Positions 17,211-25,782 of a DNA stretch of 64,000 bases are shown piece by piece. Where the stretch lies: the NCBI GenBank assembly GCA_963704615.1, contig OY969923.1, forward strand, positions 1,922,001 through 1,986,000. The letters run 5' to 3'. A program made the position numbers and the translations under genes. Below the pieces are notes generated by a model that was not told where the DNA came from, made no database searches, and worked only from the letters and a program-made list of their open reading frames with translations. The DNA is from Bog-756 sp963704615. GTDB lineage: Bacteria; Actinomycetota; Acidimicrobiia; Acidimicrobiales; RAAP-2. How positions within the stretch are numbered: position 1 is the first letter of the stretch; every line of letters begins with the position of its first letter.

Positions 17211-18620
17211 TCAGCCCGGATCGATCACCCGCTTGGCCTTGTACCCGGCGCGGGGCAGCGCGTCCCGGGGGAGCGGCTCGACGATGGCCACCACGCCGAG
17301 CTTCTCTTTGATGTCGGCCGCCACCCGAGCCGCGGCCTGGCTCCGAGCGTCGGCATCCTCGGTGGCCACCTCGACCCTGACCGCCAGGGGGGCGGGACCG
17401 TCGTCCGGCCGCACGACCTGGTACTCGAGCGAGGGTTGGGCCATGAGCTGCTCGGTGCGCAGCGAGGCTTCCAGCTCGGCGAGCTGGAAGCGGGTCCCTT
17501 GGCAGGAGAGCAGATCGGCGAAGCGCCCTCCCCACAGGCCACGGATGGAGGTCTCCCCACAAGGGCAGGGCTCACGGAGGATGGCGCAGGCCTCCTCGAG
17601 GTCGTAGCGGAGGAGCCCATTGTCCCGGTCCAGTGTGGTCACGGTCAGGTTGCCCCATTCGCCGTCGTTCACCTCTCTGCCGGTGGTGGGATCGACCGCC
17701 TGGACCACCGCCCAATCCTCGTGGATGTGGGCCCCCGGCGACTGCCCGCACGGCCCGCCGACGTAGGCGTAGCACTCGGCCCCGGCCGTCATCAGGGGCA
17801 TCCCGCCGCGACCGAGCCCGAATCCGGGAGGAGCGCGCAGGCCGGTGAGCCCGGCCTCCTCGAGGGGGATCCCGACCTTGGTGGCCACCTCGATGAACCG
17901 CCCGGTGGCGAAACCCATGAACGGGATGTCCGGGGTGACCCGGGTCCAGAAGCGGACCGCCTGTTCGGCGAGCTCGTCGGTGTCGGGGGGCGGAACCCAC
18001 AGAGAGAGCAGGCCCATGTACTCGTAGGTGCCCTGGAGCATGACCCCGCCCCCGTAGAGGTAGGCCGGATGGGCGTGGGTGACGATCATGCCCGGGCGGT
18101 ATCCCATGCGCCACCAGTTGCGGGCGCCCGATTCGTACTCGACCCAGAGGTCTTTCCGGGTCCACACGGTGATGGTCGGTTGGCCGGTGGTGCCGGTCGA
18201 GGTGCCCAATCGGATGGCCTGGCGCGGATCGGCGAACCGGTAGCCGCCCCACGGGGGCAGCGCCGCCTCCGAGTCCCGTAAGTCCTGCTTGACCGTCGAT
18301 GGCACCGCGGCCAGGTCATCGACGGTGGTGATGTCGCCAGGCCCACTGACTCCTGCCGACTGCAGCTTGTCGCGGAACAGCGGGACCGGCACGGTGAAGA
18401 TGCGCTCGATCATGGTGCACAGCCGGTCGTCCTGCAGTCGGCGGCGTTGGTCGGCGCTCATCGCCTGGTTGGCGGGGTCCCAGAGGGCCTGCCCGTCGGG
18501 ACGGGGGACGGGGCCGAGGGTGCCGGGGGCGAACGGCGGGGTCGAGACTGGCGGAGCCGCGTCGAGGCCGGCGTCGTGATCGGTGGCAGCCGGTTCTCGG
18601 GATCGGGCGTCAGATGGCAT
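17211..18620 (-). CDS. Phenylacetate-CoA ligase-like AMP-forming acyl-CoA ligase
   Basis: 469 aa from the chosen ATG; longer readings run into the TetR gene. The adenylate-forming P-loop STGTTGQPTITVW lies near 155-167, LRYDLEEAC and RGLWGGRFADLL mark the hinge region, and the last residues, KAKRVIDPG, carry the family's late Lys. The PaaK-like layout suggests an aromatic or cyclic carboxylic acid as substrate. It lies 59 bases downstream of the TetR gene on the same strand, so regulator and ligase are probably one transcript, divergent from the P450. Confidence 0.82.
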   Translation of the reverse strand: MPSDARSREPAATDHDAGLDAAPPVSTPPFAPGTLGPVPRPDGQALWDPANQAMSADQRRRLQDDRLCTMIERIFTVPVPLFRDKLQSAGVSGPGDITTVDDLAAVPSTVKQDLRDSEAALPPWGGYRFADPRQAIRLGTSTGTTGQPTITVWTRKDLWVEYESGARNWWRMGYRPGMIVTHAHPAYLYGGGVMLQGTYEYMGLLSLWVPPPDTDELAEQAVRFWTRVTPDIPFMGFATGRFIEVATKVGIPLEEAGLTGLRAPPGFGLGRGGMPLMTAGAECYAYVGGPCGQSPGAHIHEDWAVVQAVDPTTGREVNDGEWGNLTVTTLDRDNGLLRYDLEEACAILREPCPCGETSIRGLWGGRFADLLSCQGTRFQLAELEASLRTEQLMAQPSLEYQVVRPDDGPAPLAVRVEVATEDADARSQAAARVAADIKEKLGVVAIVEPLPRDALPRAGYKAKRVIDPG

Positions 18621-18679
18621 CTCGGTGATGGTAGTGACCCCGGTGGCATCCGGCCGCACCGGCCTCCCTCTCGGCTGGG

Positions 18680-19303
18680 TCAGCTGGGGGTGCCATCCTC
18701 CAGCAAGGTCGCGGTCTCCTCGGCCCGGCCCCGGAATGCGGTGGTCGCTTCGGTCCCGCCGTCGAGCACGCCGGCCACGTGCTCGAAGAACAACCCGATG
18801 ATGAGGCTCCGCAGCATCCTGGCCATGGCGGCCTCGGCCCCGGGCGCGCAGACGGGGGGTTGGCGTTCGCACAGCCACTGCTCGAGCGATTCCTGGGTGG
18901 CCCGGAAGAGATCGCCCCCCACGGCGAAGGCGGTGTCATCGCCTCGCATCACCTCGCCCATCATCAAGCGGACAAAGTCCTCGACCTCCAACATCGAGGT
19001 GAGGACGTCGTTGAGGAGCTCGGCCAGTCCCCCGGAAGCGTCGCTCAGCACCGAGGGCACCGACGTGGTGGCCGGATTGTCCACGAAACCGCGTTCTTCG
19101 AGCACCGCCACCAGCAGGTCCCGCTTGGACGGGAAGTAGTGGTAGAGCGACGCTACATTGAGGCCGGCGGCCGCGGCCAGGTTGCGCATGCTGGTGCCGT
19201 CGACCCCCTGTTGGGCCATCAGGCTCAAGGCCGTGCTCAAGATGTGCTGGCGTTGGGTCGATCCTTCGGGGCGGGAGCTGGGTTCACGGTCGGCTGTGGG
19301 CAC
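18680..19303 (-). CDS. TetR-family transcriptional repressor
   Basis: 207 aa from GTG. The helix-turn-helix TSMRNLAAAAGLNVASLYHYF spans about 37-57, followed by the PSKRDLL sequence standard for TetR proteins. The C-terminal ligand domain is alpha-helical and not diagnostic. The gene is divergent from a P450 and precedes an acyl-CoA ligase. A 14-bp imperfect palindrome close to the mycobacterial KstR2 consensus lies in the divergent promoter, so it probably represses both transcripts and is released by a CoA thioester or lipid ligand. The exact start is uncertain, since GGAG lies only 2 bases before the GTG. Confidence 0.85.
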   Translation of the reverse strand: MPTADREPSSRPEGSTQRQHILSTALSLMAQQGVDGTSMRNLAAAAGLNVASLYHYFPSKRDLLVAVLEERGFVDNPATTSVPSVLSDASGGLAELLNDVLTSMLEVEDFVRLMMGEVMRGDDTAFAVGGDLFRATQESLEQWLCERQPPVCAPGAEAAMARMLRSLIIGLFFEHVAGVLDGGTEATTAFRGRAEETATLLEDGTPS

Positions 19304-19360
19304 AGCTCCATTGTGGCCGCTGGGCCGCTCCGGCCGTGGCGTGCACCGCTCGCCCTCCCG

Positions 19361-19379
19361 AACAAGCGTTTGATACACT
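19361..19379. promoter_or_regulatory. KstR2-like operator overlapping a -10 box
   Basis: AACAAGCGTTTGAT (19361-19374) fits AnCAAGnnCTTGnT, the KstR2 motif as I recall it, at 9 of 10 defined positions. Its last base is the first base of a TACACT -10 box (19374-19379) facing the P450 gene, so a bound repressor would block RNA polymerase. Confidence 0.55.
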
Positions 19380-19448
19380 GGACCGACTGACAGAACCAGG
19401 GACGAGGCCGGCCGGCCGAACCGGGCGGCGCGAGGGGAAGAGACTTCC

Positions 19449-20705
19449 ATGCCAGCGCCCGTTGAAGAGACAATCGACACGACCAAGTCGCTCGATCGGT
19501 TCGACCCCTTCGAGTTGCAGGACCAGGTGTCCGGCAACATCCGGAACCCGTATCCGAAGATGGCGGAGTTGCGCCGCCAGTCCCCGGTGCATCTGGGCCC
19601 GATCGACCTCGGCGACGGAGCCGAGGAGCCCGACCCCAACAGGCCACCGCCGGTCACCGTGCTCGGTTTTGACGAGACCGTGCAGGTCCTCCGGGACAAC
19701 GAGACGTTCTCCTCGACGGTCTACGAGGGGATCATGGGTGAGGTCATGGGCAAGACCATCCTGCAGATGGATGAGCCCGAGCACCGCCTGCACCGGGCCC
19801 TGGTGTCGCCGACCTTCCGCTCCAAGGTCCTCGAGCAGTGGGAGGGGGACCTGGTCCAGCGGGTGGTCAACGAGCTCATCGACGGCTTCATCGACCGGGG
19901 CGAGGCCGACCTGGTCCAGGAGCTGACCTTCAATTTCCCCGTCCAGGTCATCGCCCAGATCCTCGGGTTGCCCCGCTCGGACTTTCCCATGTTCCAGCGC
20001 TGGACCATCCATATCACCAGCGTGGCCTCCAACTGGGAACGGGGCGTGGCCGCCTCCGCGGCTCTGCGCGACTACTTCGCCGACGTCCTGGACGAGCGCC
20101 GGCGCCGACCGGCCGACGACCTCATCAGTGAGCTGGTGGTGGCTGAGGTCGACGGCCGCAAGCTGAGTGACGAAGAGATCTACTCGTTCCTCCGCCTGCT
20201 GCTTCCGGCCGGGGTGGAGACGACCTACCGTGCCTCGGGGAACATGCTCTACGGGCTGCTGACCAACCCCGATCAGCTCCAGAGGGTGATCGCCGACCGC
20301 GCCCTGGTCACCGACGCGTTCGAAGAGACGATTCGCTGGGAGCCGCCGGTCACCGTCATCCTGCGACGGGCCACCCGTGACACCGAGTTGGCCGGCGTGC
20401 CCATCGGCGAGGGTGCCGACGTCGCCCTGCTGCTCGGCTCGGCCAACCGGGACGAACGCAAGTACGAGCACCCTGAGCTCTTCGACATCTTCCGCGCTTC
20501 TCGCCAGAGCGTCGGCTTCGGCTTCGGGGTCCACGTGTGCCTGGGCATGCACCTGGCCCGCATGGAGACACGGGTGGCTGTCAACACCCTGTTCGATCGG
20601 ATACCCGACATGAAGCTGGCTCCGGCTCCGGATCAGGACCTGCACATCAAGGGCATGGCCTTCCGGTCGCCCATCGCCCTCCCCATCACCTTCACCCCGG
20701 CCTGA
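19449..20705 (+). CDS. Cytochrome P450
   Basis: 418 aa, soluble bacterial class I type. The I-helix oxygen-activation motif is AGVETT (254-259), the K-helix ExxR is EETIR (E293-R296), and the heme loop FGFGVHVCLG places the axial Cys at 364. The C-helix EHRLHRALVSPTF is also canonical. It hydroxylates a substrate using ferredoxin partners not encoded nearby. Family assignment is not possible by eye; the heme loop differs from CYP125. A GMC oxidoreductase pair downstream could oxidise the new alcohol. Confidence 0.93.
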   Translation: MPAPVEETIDTTKSLDRFDPFELQDQVSGNIRNPYPKMAELRRQSPVHLGPIDLGDGAEEPDPNRPPPVTVLGFDETVQVLRDNETFSSTVYEGIMGEVMGKTILQMDEPEHRLHRALVSPTFRSKVLEQWEGDLVQRVVNELIDGFIDRGEADLVQELTFNFPVQVIAQILGLPRSDFPMFQRWTIHITSVASNWERGVAASAALRDYFADVLDERRRRPADDLISELVVAEVDGRKLSDEEIYSFLRLLLPAGVETTYRASGNMLYGLLTNPDQLQRVIADRALVTDAFEETIRWEPPVTVILRRATRDTELAGVPIGEGADVALLLGSANRDERKYEHPELFDIFRASRQSVGFGFGVHVCLGMHLARMETRVAVNTLFDRIPDMKLAPAPDQDLHIKGMAFRSPIALPITFTPA

Positions 20706-20742
20706 CCCGCCGCCTCCCCGAGTGGCGGGACGTCGTCGCGCT

Positions 20743-20784
20743 GCGCGTCGGCATTGTTGTGCCGCGCATCGGCGTTGTTAGGGT
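20743..20784 (+). promoter_or_regulatory. Promoter with two 16-bp direct repeats, 21 bp apart
   Basis: Copies at 20743-20758 and 20764-20779 share 14 of 16 bases and are offset by exactly 21 bp, two helical turns. The second runs into a TAGGGT -10 box (20779-20784), which lies 6 bases before the ATG of the next gene. A TTGTGC -35 (20757-20762) sits 16 bases upstream of the -10. The transcript would be leaderless. Confidence 0.55.
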
Positions 20785-20790
20785 GACCCG

Positions 20791-21354
20791 ATGCCTGTGT
20801 GGTTGACCGATGACGAGTACCGGATTCTGTCGGCCGCCTGCGATCGGTTGATCCCCCCGACCGACACCTTCCCTGGCGCGGCCGCGGCCGGTGTCCCCGA
20901 CTACATAGACGGCTTTCTCGGTGCCTTCTCCTTCGATCCGCCCCGGATCTGGGCCGGCGGGCCGTTCTCCGGACGCCACGGGGGCGAGCCCGGCTTCGAG
21001 CACTTCCACCGGTTGACCGCCCTCGACGAGCTGGCGTGGCGGATGCGCCTCGAAGGCTCCCGGGGCCTGGCCGAACGCGAGTTCAACGGGCCGGTGGTCG
21101 GACTCCAGCAGCGCTACCGCGAGGGCCTGGCCTTCCTCGGCCCCGACTTTTGTGAGCTGGACCCTGACCGACAGGACGCCCGCCTGCGAGCGGTGCCCGA
21201 CTTCACCGATCTCCTCTACGGCCACGCCTGCGAGGGCATGTACGGCGCCCCCGAGTACGGGGGGAACCGCAACCAGGTCGGTTGGCGGGCCATCGGCTTC
21301 GCCGGAGACGTGCAGCCGCGGGGTTGGACCGACGCCGAGGTGTCGGGCCCGTGA
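20791..21354 (+). CDS. Gluconate 2-dehydrogenase subunit 3-like protein
   Basis: 187 aa. It resembles the small accessory subunit of membrane gluconate or fructose dehydrogenases: LTDDEYRILSAACDRLIPPTDTFPGAAAAGVPDYID at the N-terminus (shown here only as the family landmark in two parts, LTDDEYRIL and IPPTDTFPGAAAAG) and YGGNRNQVGWRAIGF near the C-terminus. No Tat or Sec signal is seen, unlike many homologues. Its stop overlaps the GMC oxidoreductase GTG, so the two subunits are made together. The ATG follows TAGGGT by 6 bases with no Shine-Dalgarno. Confidence 0.82.
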   Translation: MPVWLTDDEYRILSAACDRLIPPTDTFPGAAAAGVPDYIDGFLGAFSFDPPRIWAGGPFSGRHGGEPGFEHFHRLTALDELAWRMRLEGSRGLAEREFNGPVVGLQQRYREGLAFLGPDFCELDPDRQDARLRAVPDFTDLLYGHACEGMYGAPEYGGNRNQVGWRAIGFAGDVQPRGWTDAEVSGP

Positions 21355-22997
21355 CCCTCGACGCGGTCATCGTCGGGTCGGGACCAGGGGGTGCCACCGC
21401 GGCCGACGTCCTGACCGCCGCGGGCTGGACCGTGGCCATCATCGAGAAGGGTCGGAACCACCTGCTCGACCCCGATGACCTGACCCGGCCGGCCGGCGAC
21501 TACTCCAACGACGAGATCAAGTTCCTCACTCGCCACTTCCTCGGACCGGACCCGCTGGTCGAGCCCCGCACCTTTCGCTCCGACGAGACCGACGGCGACC
21601 ACACCCACGTAGGTGAGTTCAATTCGGTGCCCACCACCGTGGGCGGTGGGGGCACCCACGCCGACGGCAAGGTTCCCCGTTTCATGCCCGACGACTTCCG
21701 ATTGCACTCGTTGCTCGGTCCCCAGCCCGACGCCGACGTTGCCGATTGGCCGATCGGCTACGACGAGCTCGAGCCCTACTACGCCGAGGTCGAGCGTTTG
21801 GTGGGGGTGGCCGGGACCGAGGGGGCCAATCCCTTCGCTGGGCCCCGCTCGGGTCCGTTCCCGATGCCGTCGGGGGCGCCCATGTACGGCGCCGTCCTGT
21901 CCAGTGCCGCGGCCGAAAAGCTCGGGTACCACCCCTACCCGGCACCGACTGCGGCCAACAGCGTGCCTTACGACGACCGTCCGGCCTGCAACAACTGCGG
22001 CTACTGCGCCTACTTCGGCTGTCCCATCCACGCCAAGGGCGACCCCATCGCCATGCTGCGCCGGGCCATGGCCTCGGGACGGGCCGAGCTGGTGGCCGAG
22101 ACCTTCGTGTCCCGGGTGACAACCGACGGGCGCCGCGCCACCGGGGTCGAGCTGATGGGACCGGACGGGGCGGCCCGCACCCTCGGGGCCCGTCACGTGA
22201 TCATGGCCGCCGGTGCCATCGAGACGCCCCGACTCCTGCTCCTGTCGGGGATAGAGCACCCGCTGGTGGGCCGGTACCTGATGACCCACTTCCAGACCAT
22301 CGCGGCCGGCACCCTTCCCCACCGCACCCACGCCGAGCGGGGTCGGTCGGTCACCCACGTGCATGACGACATGATCATGGGTGACGAGGCGTCGCGGGCG
22401 GCCGCGGCCCGGGCCGGGCTGCCCTGGATGCGCGGGGGCATGGTCGAGCACAGCGGCTCGGGCCTTCCCATCATGGAGGCCAAGCACTATCCGTGGGGTG
22501 GGGAGCATCCGGGCCTGATGGCCGACTCACCCATCCGTCAGCGGCTGTGGGCCTTCATCATGCAAGGCGAGGACCTGCCCTACCCGGGCAACCGGGTGGA
22601 CCTCGACCCCACCGTCCGGGACGCGCGGGGCTACCCGGTGGCTCGGATCACCTACCGGCCCGGGCGTCACGAGCTGGCCGCCTTCGATCACTACGCACCG
22701 CGGCTGCGGGCCATCCTGAAGGAGATGGGAAGCGATTGGGTCGGCATCGCCTCCTCGCCGGGGACCGGCAACACCGGATCGCCGGCCGGCATCCCTGAGA
22801 GCCGGCACAACATGGGCACGGTGCGCATGGGCACCGATCCGACCACCTCGGTGGTCGACCCCGCCGGGCGTCTGCATCAATTGGACAACGTGGTGGTGAC
22901 CGACTCGTCGGTGTTCGTCACCTCGTCCGGCTATGGGCCGACCCTCACTCTGGTCGCCCTGGCCGCCCGGGCCGCCCACCTGCTGGCCGACGGCTGA
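21351..22997 (+). CDS. GMC-family FAD oxidoreductase
   Basis: 548 aa. The FAD Rossmann motif GSGPGG (9-14) follows the GTG start, which overlaps the upstream stop by GTGA. A Cys-rich block CNNCGYCAYFGCPIHAKG lies near 207-224, a feature of the gluconate-type branch. The C-terminal catalytic region has ESRHNMGTVRMGTDP and GYGPTLTLVALAARAAHLL. It likely oxidises a secondary or primary alcohol, perhaps the P450 product. A cytochrome c subunit, common in this branch, is absent here, so the electron acceptor is unknown. Confidence 0.9.
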   Translation: MTLDAVIVGSGPGGATAADVLTAAGWTVAIIEKGRNHLLDPDDLTRPAGDYSNDEIKFLTRHFLGPDPLVEPRTFRSDETDGDHTHVGEFNSVPTTVGGGGTHADGKVPRFMPDDFRLHSLLGPQPDADVADWPIGYDELEPYYAEVERLVGVAGTEGANPFAGPRSGPFPMPSGAPMYGAVLSSAAAEKLGYHPYPAPTAANSVPYDDRPACNNCGYCAYFGCPIHAKGDPIAMLRRAMASGRAELVAETFVSRVTTDGRRATGVELMGPDGAARTLGARHVIMAAGAIETPRLLLLSGIEHPLVGRYLMTHFQTIAAGTLPHRTHAERGRSVTHVHDDMIMGDEASRAAAARAGLPWMRGGMVEHSGSGLPIMEAKHYPWGGEHPGLMADSPIRQRLWAFIMQGEDLPYPGNRVDLDPTVRDARGYPVARITYRPGRHELAAFDHYAPRLRAILKEMGSDWVGIASSPGTGNTGSPAGIPESRHNMGTVRMGTDPTTSVVDPAGRLHQLDNVVVTDSSVFVTSSGYGPTLTLVALAARAAHLLADG

Positions 22998-23009
22998 GGA
23001 CGGTCCTCC

Positions 23010-24233
23010 TCAGCCCGAACCGCGGGTGAGGAGCAGTGTGCCGGCGATGGGACCGCCACCGTTGCTGACCGCGGCCACCTCGGGCAGGCTGTCCCCCCGG
23101 CGCCGGACCTGGCGCTCGCCACCTTCGCCCCGCAGCTGCACGCAGGCCTCGTGGATGAGGCCGAAGCCGTGCAGCCGCCCTCCCGAGAGCTGGCCCCCAG
23201 CGGTGTTGAGGGGGATGACGCCGTCGCGTGCGATGGCGGTGCCGTCGGCGACGAAGGGGCCGCTCTCGCCCCGCCCGCAGAACCCCAGGGCTTCGAGCCA
23301 CACCATGGCCAGGATGGAGAAGCCGTCGTACAGCTGGGCCACGTCGACATCGGTGGGCACCAGGTCGGTGCGCTCCCACAGGGAGGCGGCGGCGTCGCGG
23401 GCGGCCATCGAGGTCATGTCGTCGAACTGGTCCCAGCTCGGCCGGCCCCGGAGGGCGGTCCCCACCGCGTTCACGTGGCAGGCGCCGTGAGGGGCGTCGG
23501 GTGCGTAGTCGCGATGGGAGACCACAAAGGCGGTCGATCCGTCGCAGGGCGCGTCGCAGTCGTACAGGCACAGCGGGGTCGAGATCATCCGTGCCTCGAG
23601 GTAGTCGGCGAGGTCGAGGGGGCTCGAGTAGATGGCCGATGGGTTGAAGGCGGCGTTGCGCCGGCCGTTGAGGGCTATCTGGGCCAGTTGCTCGCGGGTC
23701 AGCCCGAACTCGTGCATGCGGCGCTGGGCCACCACGGCGATCCAGTTGACAGCGGAGACGGCGCCGAAGGGGAGTGACCACTGGAGGAAGCCGGCGAACC
23801 TGGGCATGCCACCACCACCACCGCTGCCGCCGATGCCCTGGCGCCCGCCCGATCCCTGGGCCGTGGCCTCGGACACGGTGCGGTAGACGAGCACGTGCCG
23901 GGCCAGTCCGGCACCCACCGCCAGACAGGCGGCGATGACGGCCCGCATTTGGGCCGGACCTTCGCCTCCGCCGTCGTGCCAGTTGAGCCGCAGTCGCAAG
24001 GCGTCCTGCACCTCGGGGCTGCTGGGTCCGGCGAATCCGGGGGTCCCCGCGCCCATGCCCGGATAGGTGGCCAGCCCGTCGATGTCGTCGCGGGTGAGCC
24101 CGGCATCGTGCACGGCGGCCAGGCAGGCCTCGACGGTGATGTCGATGTCGGTCCGGTTCAGGGGTCGACCGATGGCCGACTGGCCGATGCCGGAGATGAC
24201 CGCTCGGCGCTCGAGGGGCTCGGCGTCGCTCAC
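23010..24233 (-). CDS. Thiolase-superfamily protein (lipid-transfer/retro-aldolase type)
   Basis: 407 aa. The GTG overlaps the stop of the DUF35 gene. Blocks typical of the SCP-x/Ltp2 branch are visible: VISGIGQSAIGRPL, ATYPGMGAGTPGF, HVLVYRTVSEA, then AQLYDGFSILAMVWLEALGFC and GGQLSGGRLHGFGLIHEA. The classical nucleophilic Cys context is missing. With its DUF35 partner it resembles Ltp2-DUF35 aldolases that cleave steroid side-chain CoA esters, or the BbsAB thiolase; which one is inference. Confidence 0.82.
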   Translation of the reverse strand: MSDAEPLERRAVISGIGQSAIGRPLNRTDIDITVEACLAAVHDAGLTRDDIDGLATYPGMGAGTPGFAGPSSPEVQDALRLRLNWHDGGGEGPAQMRAVIAACLAVGAGLARHVLVYRTVSEATAQGSGGRQGIGGSGGGGGMPRFAGFLQWSLPFGAVSAVNWIAVVAQRRMHEFGLTREQLAQIALNGRRNAAFNPSAIYSSPLDLADYLEARMISTPLCLYDCDAPCDGSTAFVVSHRDYAPDAPHGACHVNAVGTALRGRPSWDQFDDMTSMAARDAAASLWERTDLVPTDVDVAQLYDGFSILAMVWLEALGFCGRGESGPFVADGTAIARDGVIPLNTAGGQLSGGRLHGFGLIHEACVQLRGEGGERQVRRRGDSLPEVAAVSNGGGPIAGTLLLTRGSG

Positions 24234-24661
24234 GGTGACGGCTCCTCCGCCGCCACCGGCCGGAACAGGGGAAGGTAGACGTCGTCGTGCTGTTCGAACA
24301 CGACCTCCACGGCCATACCCGTCCGGACCTGGTCGAGCTCCACGTCGACCAGGTTGGTGGTGAGACGCACGTCCTCTTGCTCCTCGATGGCCACCACGCC
24401 GATGAGGTAGGGGTCGCTCCCCGGGATCCACTGCTGCACGTTGCAGGTGGAGGCGACCACCACGGCACGGCCGCTGACCACCTCGGGCGAGAGGTCCCCC
24501 GACAGGCAGAAGGGGCAGACCGGCCCCGGGGGATGAACCAACATCTGGCAGTCGTGGCAACGGAGGAAGCGGAGCCGCCCATCGGACCCGCTGGTCCAGA
24601 AGAAACTGTTGTCCCGGTCGAGCCGCGGCAGGAGCCGGAAGGCGGGACCGCGGGCCAGCAC
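24230..24661 (-). CDS. DUF35 Zn-ribbon/OB-fold protein
   Basis: 143 aa. A rubredoxin-like zinc ribbon CHDCQMLVHPPGPVCPFC (two CxxC pairs) is followed by an OB fold ending in VEVVFEQHDDVYLPLF. The GTG start lies 6 bases after the 2-hydroxyacid dehydrogenase stop, and an alternative TTG overlaps that stop. DUF35 proteins bind acyl-CoA and activate thiolase-superfamily partners. The 4-base overlap with the next gene strongly suggests a stoichiometric complex with it. Confidence 0.88.
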   Translation of the reverse strand: MLARGPAFRLLPRLDRDNSFFWTSGSDGRLRFLRCHDCQMLVHPPGPVCPFCLSGDLSPEVVSGRAVVVASTCNVQQWIPGSDPYLIGVVAIEEQEDVRLTTNLVDVELDQVRTGMAVEVVFEQHDDVYLPLFRPVAAEEPSP

Positions 24662-24666
24662 CCCGG

Positions 24667-25647
24667 TCAATCCAGCACCTCGGGATTGACGATGTGGAGC
24701 GGCCGCGCCCCGGCCAGCAGCCGGCACAGGTCCTCGGCGATGGTGGCGGTGTGGTTGGACTCGGTGTCGTAGGTGGCCCCACCGATGTGCGGCGTGAGCA
24801 CCACCGAGTCGAACTCCACCAGAGGATGGTCGACGGCGAGCGACTCGCCCACGAAGTGGTCGAGCCCGGCGGCCGCCACCTTTCCCGCACGCAGGGCGGC
24901 CACCAGGGCGTCGGTGTCGTGCAACTGGGCCCGGGCCGTGTTGAGGAACACCACGCCGTCGCGCATGGACTCGAACTCCTTGGCCCCGATCATGCCGGTC
25001 GTCTCCGGGGTGACGGGGGCGTGCATCGAGACCACGTCGGAACGCTCCAGGAGCTCGTCCAGGGACACGGTGGGCTCGTCGGCATACGGGTCGTAGGCGA
25101 TGACCTCGAGCCCGACGCCCCGCAGCCGCCACCGCAGGGCCCGTCCGACGGCGCCCAGACCGACCAGTCCGGCGGTGCGCCCGGCCAGCTCCCAGGCCCG
25201 GAACCGCTGATAGGGGATGGTGCCGTCCTTGTAGATCTCCCCCCGACGCACGTCGGCGTCGGCCGGCACCAGCCCGCGGGTGGCGGCGAAGAGCAGCGCC
25301 ACCGCCAACTCGGCCACGGCATTGGCGTTCCGGCCCGGCGCCCGCAGCACCGGGACGCCGGCCGCGGTGGCCGCAGCGACGTCCACGTTGTTGGGGTCCC
25401 CGCGGCAGCTGCACACGGCCACCAGAGGCTGTTCGAAGAGCGGGCCGGCGCACCGGTCGCTCTCGACCACCACGATGGTGGCGTTCTCCGCGGCCACCCG
25501 CTCGGCCAGCTGCTCGGCGTTGTAGATCCGAAGACTGGGCTGGTCGAGCCAGGAGTCGAGGGTCAGGTCGGCCAGCTCCTCGAGCAGGGAGAGCCCGGGG
25601 CCTCGCACCGCCGCGGTCACCAGGGCCCGGGGTCGTTGTTCGGGCAT
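24667..25647 (-). CDS. D-2-hydroxyacid dehydrogenase (phosphoglycerate dehydrogenase-like)
   Basis: 326 aa. The NAD-binding motif GLVGLGAVGRAL lies near 141-152. Catalytic elements are NTARAQL (Arg), the Asp/Glu-bearing segment after it, and LTPHIGGAT with the catalytic His. ATG has a GGAG-type site upstream. It heads a three-gene minus-strand unit with DUF35 and thiolase, and is divergent from the FGGY kinase. Substrate is open: 3-phosphoglycerate is unlikely in this context, and a 2-hydroxyacid from side-chain breakdown or a sugar acid fits better. Confidence 0.85.
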   Translation of the reverse strand: MPEQRPRALVTAAVRGPGLSLLEELADLTLDSWLDQPSLRIYNAEQLAERVAAENATIVVVESDRCAGPLFEQPLVAVCSCRGDPNNVDVAAATAAGVPVLRAPGRNANAVAELAVALLFAATRGLVPADADVRRGEIYKDGTIPYQRFRAWELAGRTAGLVGLGAVGRALRWRLRGVGLEVIAYDPYADEPTVSLDELLERSDVVSMHAPVTPETTGMIGAKEFESMRDGVVFLNTARAQLHDTDALVAALRAGKVAAAGLDHFVGESLAVDHPLVEFDSVVLTPHIGGATYDTESNHTATIAEDLCRLLAGARPLHIVNPEVLD

Positions 25648-25744
25648 GCTTTGGCCAGCTCCTTGCTCGTGGTTCGCTCCGATGCCGGTTGTGGCCCGGG
25701 TCGTTGCCCGCCGCGCGCTACCGGCCCAGGGGCCTGTTTGAGTC

Positions 25745-25750
25745 CATAAT
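25745..25750 (+). promoter_or_regulatory. Candidate -10 box upstream of the FGGY kinase
   Basis: CATAAT (25745-25750) matches the -10 consensus at 5 of 6 positions. It is 8 bases before an ATG that opens a 7-codon micro-ORF. No -35 box is convincing. Confidence 0.4.
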
Positions 25751-25758
25751 GGCGTGTC

Positions 25759-25782
25759 ATGACGAGAATGTCAGGTTCGTGA
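25759..25782 (+). CDS. Possible 7-codon leader ORF (MTRMSGS)
   Basis: ATG 8 bases after the -10 box, ending at a TGA that overlaps the kinase GTG as GTGA. The reading is short and could be chance, but the overlap would couple translation of the kinase to a leaderless start. Confidence 0.25.
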   Translation: MTRMSGS

